From the NCBI GenBank assembly GCA_015689705.1, contig WVSN01000001.1, forward strand, positions 62,001-126,000: a DNA stretch of 64,000 nt. Reading direction: 5' to 3'. How positions within the stretch are numbered: position 1 is the stretch's first letter; each line of letters starts with the position of its first letter. This stretch comes from Rhodobacterales bacterium HKCCE3408 (GTDB taxonomy: Bacteria; Pseudomonadota; Alphaproteobacteria; Rhodobacterales; Rhodobacteraceae). Below the pieces are notes generated by a model. The model was not told where the DNA came from. It saw nothing but the letters and a program-made list of their open reading frames with translations, and did not search any database. The position numbers were made by a program, and so were the translations under genes. Below, one piece after another: positions 24,792 to 33,869 of the stretch.

Positions 24792-26624
24792 ATGCATTTG
24801 ACCGACCGGCGGCCCGTTGACCTGAAAGGAACCTTTCACATCCAACGGCACCCGCGCGAGACTGCCGCCAATCCGGAGGCGGAACGGCCGGCCCGGCGCC
24901 GCGGAGCGGCAGCCTGGCCGCGGATGACGCTGTCTTTCCAGATCGCCCTGATGCTGACCGTGGCGCTCCTGCCGCCGGGGCTTTTCGCCATCTTCGAAAC
25001 GCTGCGGATCATCGAAGACGCCCGCGCCGCCCACAACGACAACCTCGCCGCGCAGACGGTCCGGGCGGCGAGCCCCGAAAGCGACGCGATCATCAACGCG
25101 CTCGGCATCGCCTATGGTCTCGCCGAAGCCGTCCCCGCTGTCGCCGATGCGCCGGAGCTCTGCACTGCGACAATGGAGCGGCTCGTCGCCGATCATCCCA
25201 TCGTCACGGTCGCCGCCTTCATCGACACGACGCGCACGTCGAGCTGCAACAGTACCGGCGGGCCACTCGACCTGACCGGAGATCGCGACGTCGTCCGCGC
25301 CTTCTCCGAGCCGGGTCCTGCGGTGATCTTCAGCCCGGCCAACGACGAGTCCGGCACCACCGTCAACGTGATGGAGCCCGTCCGCGCTGCTGACGGTGCG
25401 ACCATGGGCTTCGTATCGCTGTCTTTCGCGCCGACCCCGGTCGAGGAAGTGCGTGCGTTCGCGGGCGTCGACGATGCCGTTACGCTGATCACCTTCAACG
25501 CCCATGGCGAGATCCTGACCGCGGACATGCCACGGAACGAGGCCCGCGCCCTCTTGCCCGCCGGTATCCCGCTGTCGCAGCTCGCCACCAGTACTGTCCG
25601 CCAGTTCACCGCCCGCGACAACGAGGGCCGGGAACGCGATTTCACGCTCGTGCCGATCGTTGCCGACAACGCCTATGCGCTTGGCAGTTGGGAGACCTTC
25701 CGTCCGCTCCGGTCCGGTGAGTGGCCCGCGCTCGGCGCGCTGATCTTTCCCGGCGTCATGTGGATCGCGAGCCTCCTCGTCGCCATGATCGCGCTCCGGC
25801 AGCTTGTCGTGCATCCGGTCCACATGCTCGGCACGCGGATGCGGAACTTCGCCGCCAATCGCAGCATTCCGGGGCCGGGGCCGACCGAAATCGCCTCGCG
25901 CGAGATCGTCGAGATCGTCGAGACCTTCGACATGGTCGCGACGGAGGTGATCGAGTCCGAGGCCAAGCTCGAGGACCAGTTGCGTGAACGCGACGTGCTG
26001 CTGCGCGAACTGCATCACAGGGTGAAGAACAACCTTCAGCTCATGTCCTCGATCATCAACATGCAGATGCGCCAGCGGCCCGGCGACCGTGCGATGGAGG
26101 AGCTGCGACGCGTCCAGATGCGTCTTGCCACGCTGGCGCGGTTCTACACCGACTTCCTGTCCTCGTCCTCGATGTCGCGCCTGCGCGCCGACCACCTGAT
26201 GGAAGAGATCGCGCGCCACGTCCTGACCATGAGCGCCCAACCGGAAACCCCGGTCGATCTCGACCTCGACCTCGACCCGGTCGACCTCGTTCCCGAACAG
26301 GCCAGTCCGCTCGCAATGCTGGCGACCGAGGCGATGACCAATGCCGTGTCCTACGCCGACGCGCCGCCGGGTGAACGCGTCGCGGTCGGGATGACGCTGC
26401 GATCCGAGACCGGGCCGGACGGCGAGACGGTGGTGCTCACGATCGAGAACACCGTTCACGGCGAACCGCCCACGACGGCCGAGGTCGGGCTCGGCCAGCG
26501 CCTGATCGCGGCGTTCGCGGCGCAATTGTCGGCCGAGATGTCGAGCCACCTCGACAAGGACCGCTACGTGGTCGACATCCGGTTCGCGCGGATGACCGAG
26601 GTTGCGACGGAAGGCGGAACCTGA
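24792..26624 (+). CDS. Sensor histidine kinase, HisKA_2 type (candidate PhyR kinase)
   Basis: The 610-residue inner-membrane kinase has TM1 (about residues 49-68), a periplasmic sensor domain (about 70-315), TM2 (about 316-337), a HAMP-like/coiled linker and a HisKA_2 domain with LRELHHRVKNNLQLM (phospho-acceptor about His409), followed by an HATPase_c domain. Kinases with this HRVKNNLQ box commonly feed PhyR in alphaproteobacteria. An ATG at 24924 (MTLSFQIAL) would drop 44 basic residues and start just before TM1. Its location beside the phyR-nepR-ecfG locus supports a role as stress sensor. Confidence 0.88.
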   Translation: MHLTDRRPVDLKGTFHIQRHPRETAANPEAERPARRRGAAAWPRMTLSFQIALMLTVALLPPGLFAIFETLRIIEDARAAHNDNLAAQTVRAASPESDAIINALGIAYGLAEAVPAVADAPELCTATMERLVADHPIVTVAAFIDTTRTSSCNSTGGPLDLTGDRDVVRAFSEPGPAVIFSPANDESGTTVNVMEPVRAADGATMGFVSLSFAPTPVEEVRAFAGVDDAVTLITFNAHGEILTADMPRNEARALLPAGIPLSQLATSTVRQFTARDNEGRERDFTLVPIVADNAYALGSWETFRPLRSGEWPALGALIFPGVMWIASLLVAMIALRQLVVHPVHMLGTRMRNFAANRSIPGPGPTEIASREIVEIVETFDMVATEVIESEAKLEDQLRERDVLLRELHHRVKNNLQLMSSIINMQMRQRPGDRAMEELRRVQMRLATLARFYTDFLSSSSMSRLRADHLMEEIARHVLTMSAQPETPVDLDLDLDPVDLVPEQASPLAMLATEAMTNAVSYADAPPGERVAVGMTLRSETGPDGETVVLTIENTVHGEPPTTAEVGLGQRLIAAFAAQLSAEMSSHLDKDRYVVDIRFARMTEVATEGGT

Positions 26625-26641
26625 TCGGCCCGACGGATGTT
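26616..26641 (+). promoter_or_regulatory. EcfG-like promoter ahead of the phospholipase D gene
   Basis: GGAACC (26616-26621), 16 bp and TGTT (26638-26641): one mismatch from the EcfG -10. The -35 lies in the last codons of the upstream kinase, and the start would fall about 15-24 nt before the phospholipase start codon. Confidence 0.5.
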
Positions 26642-26662
26642 TGGTCGTTTTCCCGACCCTGC

Positions 26663-28237
26663 GTGGCCGACATGACCGACGAAACGGACGACACAGACCT
26701 CTCCACCGGACCAGCCGGCCTGCGTGTGCTCATCACCGCCGGCGAGGCCTATCCCGAGATGGAACGCGCGTTCCTCGCCGCCGAGCGTGAGATCTGGGCG
26801 AGCTTTCGTGTCTTCGATCTCTCGACACGGCTGAGAAGCCAGGAGGGGCGCGAGATCGGCGAGACATGGTTCGATCTCGTGGTGCACCTCCTCGAGCGCG
26901 GCATCGCGCTGCACGTCGCGCTCTCCGATTTCGACCCGATCATGGTGCCGAACCTGCACTGCATGTCCTGGCAGGCGCGGCGAGCCTTCATCGCGGCGGG
27001 CGAGATCGCCGGGCCGGGCGCGAAGCTCGATCTGGCCAATGCGGTCCATTCGGTGCGCGTCGGCTATCTCCCGCGCCTCCTGCTCTGGCCGATGATCGTG
27101 AAACGCATCGCGGGCAGGGCGCGGCATCTGAATGCGCAGACCGCTTCGGAACGGGCGCTGACGCTTCGGTGCAGCCCGGGGCTGAGACCATGGCTCAAGG
27201 AGAAACCGGGGGGCACTCTGGTCGCCCGCAAATGGCCCCCGCCGCCGCTATTGCCGGGGACGCACCACCAGAAGATCGCGGTGGTCGACCGGGACCTCCT
27301 GCTGATCGGCGGTCTCGACCTGAACGAAAGGCGCTACGACGACAAGACGCACCGCCGCCCCGCCAGCGAGACATGGAGTGACGTTCAGCTTGTCTGCCGG
27401 GGCGCGATCGCGCTCGACGCGCAGCGCCATCTCGAATCCTTCCTGCCCGCCGTCGCCGGCCGGATCGATCCGCCCGATACAGGCCGCATCCTGCGCACCC
27501 TGTCGCGCCGCCGGCGATTCCAGGTACCGTTCATAGGGCCACGCCCGCTGCGCGACGAACTGGCCGAGGCGCATCTGCGGCTGCTGGGCGAGGTAAGGCA
27601 TCACATCTACCTCGAAACGCAGTTCTTCCGCGACCGGAGGCTTGCCGATGCGCTGGCAAAGGCCGCCGAAACGCAACCCGGTCTCGGCCTGACGATGGTG
27701 CTGCCCGGCGCGCCTGAGGACGTTGCCTTCGACGGCGCGCAGTCGTCTGACGCCCGGTTCGGCGAATACCTGCAGGCCGAATGCCTCGACCGGGTATGCG
27801 CCGCCTTTGGCGACCGCGCGGTGATCTCCTCCCCGGTGGTTCCGGAACGGGCGCCCGGGACGGGGCGCGACACGCTCTGCGGCTCGCCCATCATCTACGT
27901 CCATTCGAAGGTCTCGATCTTCGACGACCGGCGGGCGATCGTCTCCTCGGCCAATCTCAACGCGCGCAGCCTGCGATGGGACACCGAAGCCGGGATTGTC
28001 CTGGGTGAGGAAGACGTGCCCGGCCTGCGCCGTCGCGTCTTCGGGCACTGGTTCGGCAAAGATGGTGTCGGCGCTGTGGGCGAGCCCGAAAACGCGGTCG
28101 ATGCTTGGCGCAGGATCGTCGAAGAAAATGGCACAGCGGCCCCGGAAGATCGGACCGGATATCTCGTTCCGCATGACCGGCGCCCGGCCCGCGCCTTCGG
28201 CCGTCCGATGCCATTCCTGCCGGATGCGATGGTCTGA
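26663..28237 (+). CDS. Phospholipase D family protein
   Basis: The protein (524 residues from GTG 26663; 521 if ATG 26672 is used) carries the two HKD motifs that form one active site: HHQKIAVVDRDLLLIGGLDLN (about residues 201-221) and HSKVSIFDDRRAIVSSANLN (about 414-433). It would cleave or transfer phosphodiester head groups, for instance as a phospholipase D or cardiolipin-synthase-like enzyme. No signal peptide is visible; cytoplasmic membrane association is possible. It follows the kinase with a possible EcfG promoter, suggesting stress-linked membrane remodelling. Confidence 0.87.
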   Translation: MADMTDETDDTDLSTGPAGLRVLITAGEAYPEMERAFLAAEREIWASFRVFDLSTRLRSQEGREIGETWFDLVVHLLERGIALHVALSDFDPIMVPNLHCMSWQARRAFIAAGEIAGPGAKLDLANAVHSVRVGYLPRLLLWPMIVKRIAGRARHLNAQTASERALTLRCSPGLRPWLKEKPGGTLVARKWPPPPLLPGTHHQKIAVVDRDLLLIGGLDLNERRYDDKTHRRPASETWSDVQLVCRGAIALDAQRHLESFLPAVAGRIDPPDTGRILRTLSRRRRFQVPFIGPRPLRDELAEAHLRLLGEVRHHIYLETQFFRDRRLADALAKAAETQPGLGLTMVLPGAPEDVAFDGAQSSDARFGEYLQAECLDRVCAAFGDRAVISSPVVPERAPGTGRDTLCGSPIIYVHSKVSIFDDRRAIVSSANLNARSLRWDTEAGIVLGEEDVPGLRRRVFGHWFGKDGVGAVGEPENAVDAWRRIVEENGTAAPEDRTGYLVPHDRRPARAFGRPMPFLPDAMV

Positions 28238-28389
28238 CCGAATGCCGGGCCGACGGCGGACCATCGCCGGGGAAAAATCCGTGAACATTGAACTGACGTA
28301 CCGGGCTGGTCTAGCCTTGCCTGCGGTGTGATGGGCGGACCTCAGGGCCATTCGCCACTATGTGACCTGTTGCGGGGCGGGTCTTCGGC

Positions 28390-31300
28390 GTGGTCGCGAG
28401 GTCCTCTGCGAAGGGGTGGTATGAGCCGGTGAGCGAGGACGGAACGGGCGAGGTGGGGCTGCTCGGCATCGTGGGGATCGGTGCCTCGGCCGGCGGGCTG
28501 GAAGCGCTCTCCGACTTTGTCGAGGCGATCCCGGCCCGCTCGGGTCTCTGCTTCGTTATCGTCCAGCACCTCGCGCCCGACCACCCGTCGATCATGGATC
28601 GGCTCCTGTCCGAACGGACCGACCTGCCCGTGGTCCGGATCGAGGAGGGGATGGCCGCGCAGCCGGACTGCATCTTCGTCATTCCGCCCGGCCCGTCACT
28701 GACGGTTTCGGACGGCGTGTTCCACCTCGAGCCGCGCGACACGCGGCCCGGCATCCGGACGCCGATCGACCGGTTCTTCACCTCGCTGGCCGAGGATATG
28801 GGCGAAGAGGCGGCCTGCGTGGTGCTGTCCGGGACGGGCAGCGACGGCACCAACGGTCTCCGGGCGATCAAGGCGCGCGGCGGTCTCGCCATCGTCCAGG
28901 ACAGCGACTCGGCGCGCTTCGCCGGCATGCCTGAAAGCGCCTTCGCCACCGGCGTCGTCGATTTCGTCCTGAAGCCATCGCGGATCGCGCCGTGTCTCGT
29001 CGAGGTCATCCGCCACCGCCATCATCTCGAAGTCGTGGATGGCGGCCAGAACCTCCGCTCGAACGTCTCCGAGCGGCTGCCGGAGATCATCGGCATTCTC
29101 GCCGCCGAGACCGGCCACGATTTCGGCGCCTACAAGGAGGGCACGCTTCTGCGCCGGCTGGAACGGCGGATGATCATCCTGCGCATGTCCGACGTGGAAG
29201 AACTGGTCGAGAAGCTGCGGACCGACGAGACCGAGCGGACGCGGCTTCTGCAGGACTTCCTGATCGGAGTGACCCAGTTCTTCCGTGACGAGGCCGTCTT
29301 CGACACGATCGCCGACGAGATCATCCCGGAACTGCTCGACCGGTCCCAGAGCGGCTTCCGGATCTGGGTGCCCGGCTGTTCGACCGGCGAGGAGGCCTAT
29401 TCCCTTGCCATCCTGTTCCAGGAGCGGATGCGGGCCGAGAACGATCATCGCCCGCTTCAGGTCTTCGGAACCGATGTCGATCTCGCTGCGCTCCGTCTCG
29501 CCCGGGCCGGCCGCTACGCTCCGAGCGCACTGGCCGGGATGCCGTCCGACCTGATCGAGCGGCATTTCCTGGCCGAGGAAGGCCATTACACGGTCAAGCC
29601 GAGCCTGCGGGAATCGGTGATCTTCGCACCGCACAACCTGCTGAGCGATCCGCCGTTTTCGCGCATCGACCTCGTGTCCTGCCGGAACCTTCTGATCTAT
29701 CTGACGCAGGACGGGCAGCGTAACGTGGTCTCCCGTTTCCACTATTCGCTGAGAAACTCCGGCGTGCTGCTGCTCGGCCCGTCCGAAACCATCGGGGCGC
29801 ACGAGGACTATTTCAGCGTCATCTCCCGCCAGCACCGCCTGTTCCGGCGCGACAACAGCAAGTCGATGGGCTACTCGGCGCTCACGGCCCAGACCAGAGG
29901 ATCGTCCGGTTTCGGCACCCGCGACCCGGGTGCGCCCGCCATGCCCATTGCGAAGCCGCGCCCGGATGCAAATGGCCCTTCGGTCGAGGAAGCGGCGGAC
30001 CAGTTCTACCTTTCCCGCTTCTCGCCCCCCTATCTGGTGATCGATGCGAACAACCGGGTGCTCTACGTGTCCGCCAATGCGGGCGGTCTGATCTCCCCCG
30101 GCAAGGGCGAACTGAGCGCCGATATCGAGTCGATCCTCGCCCGTGACCTTCGCGCGCCGGCGCGGCGCCTCTTGTCGACCCTGCGCGACGGGGCCGGCTC
30201 GGCCTCCGAGACCGGGATCGTGGTTGGCGGCGAGGACAAGCCGCGCATCGTCGATCTGTCCGCCGCGCAGCTGCCGGGCGAAACCGGGCAGATCATGCTG
30301 GCGATCCAGCCCGTCCGGCTGGAAAGCGGGCAGGAGCCCGCGCTGCCGCTGCCTTCTACCGACACCGACACCAATGCCACCGCGGCACGCGAACTGGAGC
30401 TGACCCGCCGCACCCTGGCCACGACCCAGGCCGATTTCGATCTTGCCGAACAGGAACTGCGCAGCGCCAACGAAGAGCTCTGGTCGATGAACGAGGAACT
30501 GCAGAGTTCGAACGAGGAACTGGAGACCTCGCGCGAGGAGCTGCAGTCCATCAACGAGGAATTGGAGACCATCAATTCCGAGCTGAAGGAGAACAACCGG
30601 CAACTCAACGTCGCCAATGCCGACCTGCGGAACTTCCTCGAAAGCACCGACATTCCGACGATCATCCTCGGCGACGGGCTGAAGCTCAGGCGGTACACCC
30701 GCGCGGCCCGCAAGCTGTTCAGCGTCGACGAGCGCGACATCGGCCGCCCGATCACCGACCTGTCCTGGAAGGTCGACTATCCCGAGATCGCCGACGACGT
30801 CGCCTCGGTGCAGGAGTCGCTGCAGGTGATCGAGCGCGTGGTCCAGAACCCCGAGACAGGGGCGCGGTTCGTGACCCGCGTGCGCCCCTATCGCGGCGTC
30901 GACGACCGGCTTCAGGGCAGCGTCATTACCTTCGTCGACGATACCGAGCGCCTTGCGGCATCGCTCCGTCTCGAGCTGAGCGAACGGCGTCTCGCGGCCG
31001 CCGTCACCGCAGGCGAACTCGGCATTTACGAATACGATCCGACCACCGGCAGGCTCGACCTCGATCCGAGGTGCCGGCAGATCTGGGGGATCGCGGATGA
31101 GGGCCCGGTCGGCCTCGAGACGCTCGAGGACGCGTTCGAGCGCGAGGAGGACTGGATCCGCTTTCGTGACAAGCTCGACCCTGCCGGGACCGCGAGTGTC
31201 GGCAATCGCATGCACGACGAGTACCGGATCGCGCATGTCGGGTCCGGAGCGCCGGTCTGGATCCGCGACGACAGCGACATCTGGGTTCAGGACGACGGAT

Positions 31301-32340
31301 CGCGTCGCGTGATCGGGACGATGCGCGACGTCACCGCGCAGAAGACCATGACCGAGGAGATCCGCGCCACCGCCGCCCGGCTGGAGCTGACCTACGAGGC
31401 GACCGGGATCGCGGCCTACGAATGGGATGCCACCCGCGACGAGTCGAAATGGACGCCGAACATGTATGCGCTGCTTGGCTGCGCGACCGACCGGCCCCCG
31501 TCGCTGGCGCTCATGACCGAGTTCATCCTGCCCGAGGATCGCGAGAAGGTGCAGCAGATCGTGGATGCGGCGCTGTCCTCGAACGAGCTGATCGAGACAG
31601 AGTTCCGCATCCGACGCGGCACGGACGGCGCGATCCGCACCCTCGCAGGCAAGGGGCGCGGCATCTACGACGAGCGCGGCCGCCCGGTCGGCATGATCGG
31701 CATCAACTTCGACCGGACCGAGGAGGTCGCCGAAGAAGAATACCGCCGCCTGCTCACCAACGAGCTGAACCACCGGGTCAAGAACTCGCTGGCCACGATC
31801 CAGTCGATCGCGCAGCAATCGCTACGCACGGCCGGCAGCCTCGACCAGTTCCGCGAGAAATTCATGGGCCGTCTCCAGGCCATCTCGCGCGCCCACGACA
31901 TCCTGGTCAACGGCGCGCGCGAAGAGGCGACGATTCAGGAACTCGTCATTGCGCAGGTCGCGCCCTATGCCGGCGAAGGCGCGCAACGGCTCTCGACCTC
32001 CGGCCCGGCGATCACGCTTGGCGCAGCATCGGCACACGCGATCGGCCTCGTGCTGCACGAACTGGCCACCAACGCCGCCAAGTACGGCGCGCTCGGCAGC
32101 GAGGGCGGGCGGGTATCCATCTCCTGGTCCGAGACCAATCTCGACGGGCAGGCGGGCCTGCGCCTCGTCTGGACGGAATCAGGCGGCCCGCCGGTCTCTG
32201 AGCCGGAGGACACCGGCTTCGGCACCCGTCTGATCAAGACTTCGCTGTCCCTGTCCCTTGGCGGTGAGGCGCAGATACGCTACGACCCGTCCGGTCTGAT
32301 CGCGGAAATCACCTGCTACCAGAGGACGGAAGATGACTGA
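28390..32340 (+). CDS. CheB-CheR-PAS-HWE hybrid chemotaxis methyl-transfer/histidine kinase
   Basis: The 1316-residue cytoplasmic protein joins four parts. A CheB methylesterase domain (residues 22-210) has catalytic S33 (GASAGG), H60 (QHL) and D151 (GTGSDG). A CheR methyltransferase domain (about 225-490) has CSTGEEAYSLAIL and SRIDLVSCRNLLIYL. A long coiled coil (about 670-740) rich in NEELQS repeats leads to PAS domains (about 745-1110). An HWE kinase with ELNHRVKNSLATIQS (His1128) and VWTESGG ends the protein. The receiver gene overlaps its stop by 8 bp. The start is uncertain: GTG 28390 is the longest, and a GTG at 28430 is also possible. Confidence 0.9.
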   Translation: MVARSSAKGWYEPVSEDGTGEVGLLGIVGIGASAGGLEALSDFVEAIPARSGLCFVIVQHLAPDHPSIMDRLLSERTDLPVVRIEEGMAAQPDCIFVIPPGPSLTVSDGVFHLEPRDTRPGIRTPIDRFFTSLAEDMGEEAACVVLSGTGSDGTNGLRAIKARGGLAIVQDSDSARFAGMPESAFATGVVDFVLKPSRIAPCLVEVIRHRHHLEVVDGGQNLRSNVSERLPEIIGILAAETGHDFGAYKEGTLLRRLERRMIILRMSDVEELVEKLRTDETERTRLLQDFLIGVTQFFRDEAVFDTIADEIIPELLDRSQSGFRIWVPGCSTGEEAYSLAILFQERMRAENDHRPLQVFGTDVDLAALRLARAGRYAPSALAGMPSDLIERHFLAEEGHYTVKPSLRESVIFAPHNLLSDPPFSRIDLVSCRNLLIYLTQDGQRNVVSRFHYSLRNSGVLLLGPSETIGAHEDYFSVISRQHRLFRRDNSKSMGYSALTAQTRGSSGFGTRDPGAPAMPIAKPRPDANGPSVEEAADQFYLSRFSPPYLVIDANNRVLYVSANAGGLISPGKGELSADIESILARDLRAPARRLLSTLRDGAGSASETGIVVGGEDKPRIVDLSAAQLPGETGQIMLAIQPVRLESGQEPALPLPSTDTDTNATAARELELTRRTLATTQADFDLAEQELRSANEELWSMNEELQSSNEELETSREELQSINEELETINSELKENNRQLNVANADLRNFLESTDIPTIILGDGLKLRRYTRAARKLFSVDERDIGRPITDLSWKVDYPEIADDVASVQESLQVIERVVQNPETGARFVTRVRPYRGVDDRLQGSVITFVDDTERLAASLRLELSERRLAAAVTAGELGIYEYDPTTGRLDLDPRCRQIWGIADEGPVGLETLEDAFEREEDWIRFRDKLDPAGTASVGNRMHDEYRIAHVGSGAPVWIRDDSDIWVQDDGSRRVIGTMRDVTAQKTMTEEIRATAARLELTYEATGIAAYEWDATRDESKWTPNMYALLGCATDRPPSLALMTEFILPEDREKVQQIVDAALSSNELIETEFRIRRGTDGAIRTLAGKGRGIYDERGRPVGMIGINFDRTEEVAEEEYRRLLTNELNHRVKNSLATIQSIAQQSLRTAGSLDQFREKFMGRLQAISRAHDILVNGAREEATIQELVIAQVAPYAGEGAQRLSTSGPAITLGAASAHAIGLVLHELATNAAKYGALGSEGGRVSISWSETNLDGQAGLRLVWTESGGPPVSEPEDTGFGTRLIKTSLSLSLGGEAQIRYDPSGLIAEITCYQRTEDD

Positions 32341-32689
32341 CGATCGGCGCCTTGTCCTGGTCGTTGAGGACGAACCGATCATCGCACTGGACATCGCCGA
32401 CGCGCTGTCCGGTGCGGGATGGACGGTCGTGGGCCCGGTCGGCACGCTCGAGACCGCCGAGCGCGCCGTCGCCGCGCGGCTGCCGGACGCAGCGATTCTC
32501 GACGTCAACCTGCGCGGCAAGACGACGGTCGAGCTGGCCCGGTGGCTGCGCGACCGCGATGTCCCGGTGATCCTGCTGACCGGTGGGTCCCGGTCGTCGC
32601 TGCCCGAGGCACTGCAGGATCTCACGCTGCTGTCGAAGCCCGCCACCGTTGCCGACCTGCTGGCGCAGCTTCCCGACGCCGGAACCTGA
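32333..32689 (+). CDS. Single-domain response regulator
   Basis: The 118-residue protein is a receiver alone: acidic pocket E12-D13 (VVEDEPIIALD), phospho-acceptor D57 (AILDVNLRG), T83 (ILLTGG) and K102 (LLSKPA). It overlaps the 3' end of the HWE kinase gene by 8 bp and is its probable cognate partner. The VVEDEPIIALDIADAL type is common for receivers paired with HWE kinases in alphaproteobacteria. With no output domain, it probably acts by binding another protein or as a phosphate sink. Confidence 0.92.
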   Translation: MTDDRRLVLVVEDEPIIALDIADALSGAGWTVVGPVGTLETAERAVAARLPDAAILDVNLRGKTTVELARWLRDRDVPVILLTGGSRSSLPEALQDLTLLSKPATVADLLAQLPDAGT

Positions 32690-32785
32690 CCCGGCACCCA
32701 CGTTCCGACCGAGCGGGATTGCCGTTGCGTTCCGGCTCGGGCATGTCTCTGCGCGATGGCACCGGCAGCGAGGGAGAGGGAACCG

Positions 32786-33565
32786 ATGCAACGCAACAGG
32801 CTGAGAGAGCTGTGGGAGGCCGACAAGCCGGCGCTCAACGGATGGTGCGCCATCGCGAGCCCGTTCGCGACCGAGCTGATGGCCAGGGGTGGCTTTGACA
32901 GCCTGACGGTCGACATCCAGCATGGCGCGCTGGACTACTCCTCCGCCCTGCCGATGATCCAGGCGATGGCGGGATCGCCGGTGGTGCCGCTCGCCCGGGT
33001 GCCGTGGCTCGACGCCGGGTATATCATGAAGGCGCTCGACGCCGGCGTGTTGGGCGTGATCTGCCCGATGATCAACAACCGCGCCGAGGCCGAGGAATTC
33101 GTAAGCTACATGCGCTACCCGCCGCTCGGCCAGCGCAGCTACGGCCCGATCCGCGCCGCTGTCTCCATGCCCGGCTACACCACCGATAGGGCGAATGCAG
33201 AGGTTCTCGCCTTCGCGATGATCGAGACGAAATCCGGCGTCGAGAACCTCGAGGACATCGCCGCCACGCCGGGCCTCGACGGCCTCTATGTCGGCCCGTC
33301 CGACCTCACGCTCGGTACGCAGGAAGGGCGCCTGCCGCCCGGCTTCGACCGCGAAGAGCCCGAGATGACCGAGATCATCCGCCGCATCGCCGATGTCTGC
33401 GCGAAGAACGGGCTTGTCGCCGGCATCCATTGCGGCGGTCCCGAATACGCCGCGAAGGCGATTTCGTGGGGCTACCGGCTGACCACCGTGTCGGGCGACA
33501 ACCGCTACATTTCGGAAGGGGCGATGGCCACGGTCGCCGACTGGAAGAAGGCCAACGGGCTCTGA
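32786..33565 (+). CDS. HpcH/HpaI family aldolase
   Basis: The 259-residue TIM-barrel class II aldolase cleaves 4-hydroxy-2-oxo acids to pyruvate (or oxaloacetate) plus an aldehyde. It has VDIQHG (residues 47-52, the catalytic base region), LARVPWLDAGYIMKALDAG, and the metal-binding MIETKSGVENL and YVGPSDLTLG. GGGAGAGGG lies about 5 nt upstream of the ATG at 32786, which beats an upstream ATG at 32756. It is monocistronic; a GC-rich hairpin follows. No pathway partners lie nearby, so the physiological substrate is unclear. Confidence 0.92.
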   Translation: MQRNRLRELWEADKPALNGWCAIASPFATELMARGGFDSLTVDIQHGALDYSSALPMIQAMAGSPVVPLARVPWLDAGYIMKALDAGVLGVICPMINNRAEAEEFVSYMRYPPLGQRSYGPIRAAVSMPGYTTDRANAEVLAFAMIETKSGVENLEDIAATPGLDGLYVGPSDLTLGTQEGRLPPGFDREEPEMTEIIRRIADVCAKNGLVAGIHCGGPEYAAKAISWGYRLTTVSGDNRYISEGAMATVADWKKANGL

Positions 33566-33572
33566 CGGAAAT

Positions 33573-33598
33573 GTCCCGCCCGGGGGACCGGGCGGGAC
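33573..33598 (+). terminator. GC-rich hairpin after the HpaI aldolase gene
   Basis: A perfect 10-bp stem GTCCCGCCCG/CGGGCGGGAC with a 6-nt loop starts 8 bp past the stop codon. There is no T-run, so it may be a weak or Rho-assisted terminator, or a 3'-end stabiliser. Confidence 0.5.
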
Positions 33599-33869
33599 TG
33601 TCGTCATCGAAAATCACAGACCAGCTTGCGTAGCTGCAAGGCACTCGTGACCACTATCCGGCCCCGCCGGACGTGTGACGGCGGACCGGACCCCAGACAG
33701 GAAGAGGGCGACCCGACGGGAACCGGCAGGAACGACCGGCCCCGGACCCGGGAGGACATGCACGCGATCCGGACACGGGATTGCGCCCCCTTCCAGCGGG
33801 TGCCGAAGCACCCGTGAAACTGGGTCGCGCGGGGCGGGGCGGAGGTTCAGAAAAAGATGCAGGCCGGCG
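33599..33869. other. Gene-free spacer with a UUCG-loop inverted repeat
   Basis: Together with the preceding hairpin this is the longest stretch without a supported gene (about 300 bp). The frames present show no recognisable protein. The one distinct element is a 7-bp inverted repeat at 33797-33814 that, on the minus strand, forms CGGGTGC-TTCG-GCACCCG, a very stable tetraloop hairpin about 55 bp past the WYL regulator stop. It may terminate or protect that transcript, although it lacks a T-tract. I see no promoter or conserved RNA motif here. Confidence 0.4.

Noticed and set aside
28696-31818. A 1040-codon open frame antisense to the CheB-CheR-kinase gene
   Set aside because: It is a shadow frame caused by high GC codon bias. 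Its translation has no recognisable domain, whereas the plus-strand gene has intact motifs throughout.
32681-32704. GGAACC followed by CGTT upstream of the HpaI aldolase gene
   Set aside because: The spacer is 14 bp, not the 16-17 bp required of an EcfG promoter.
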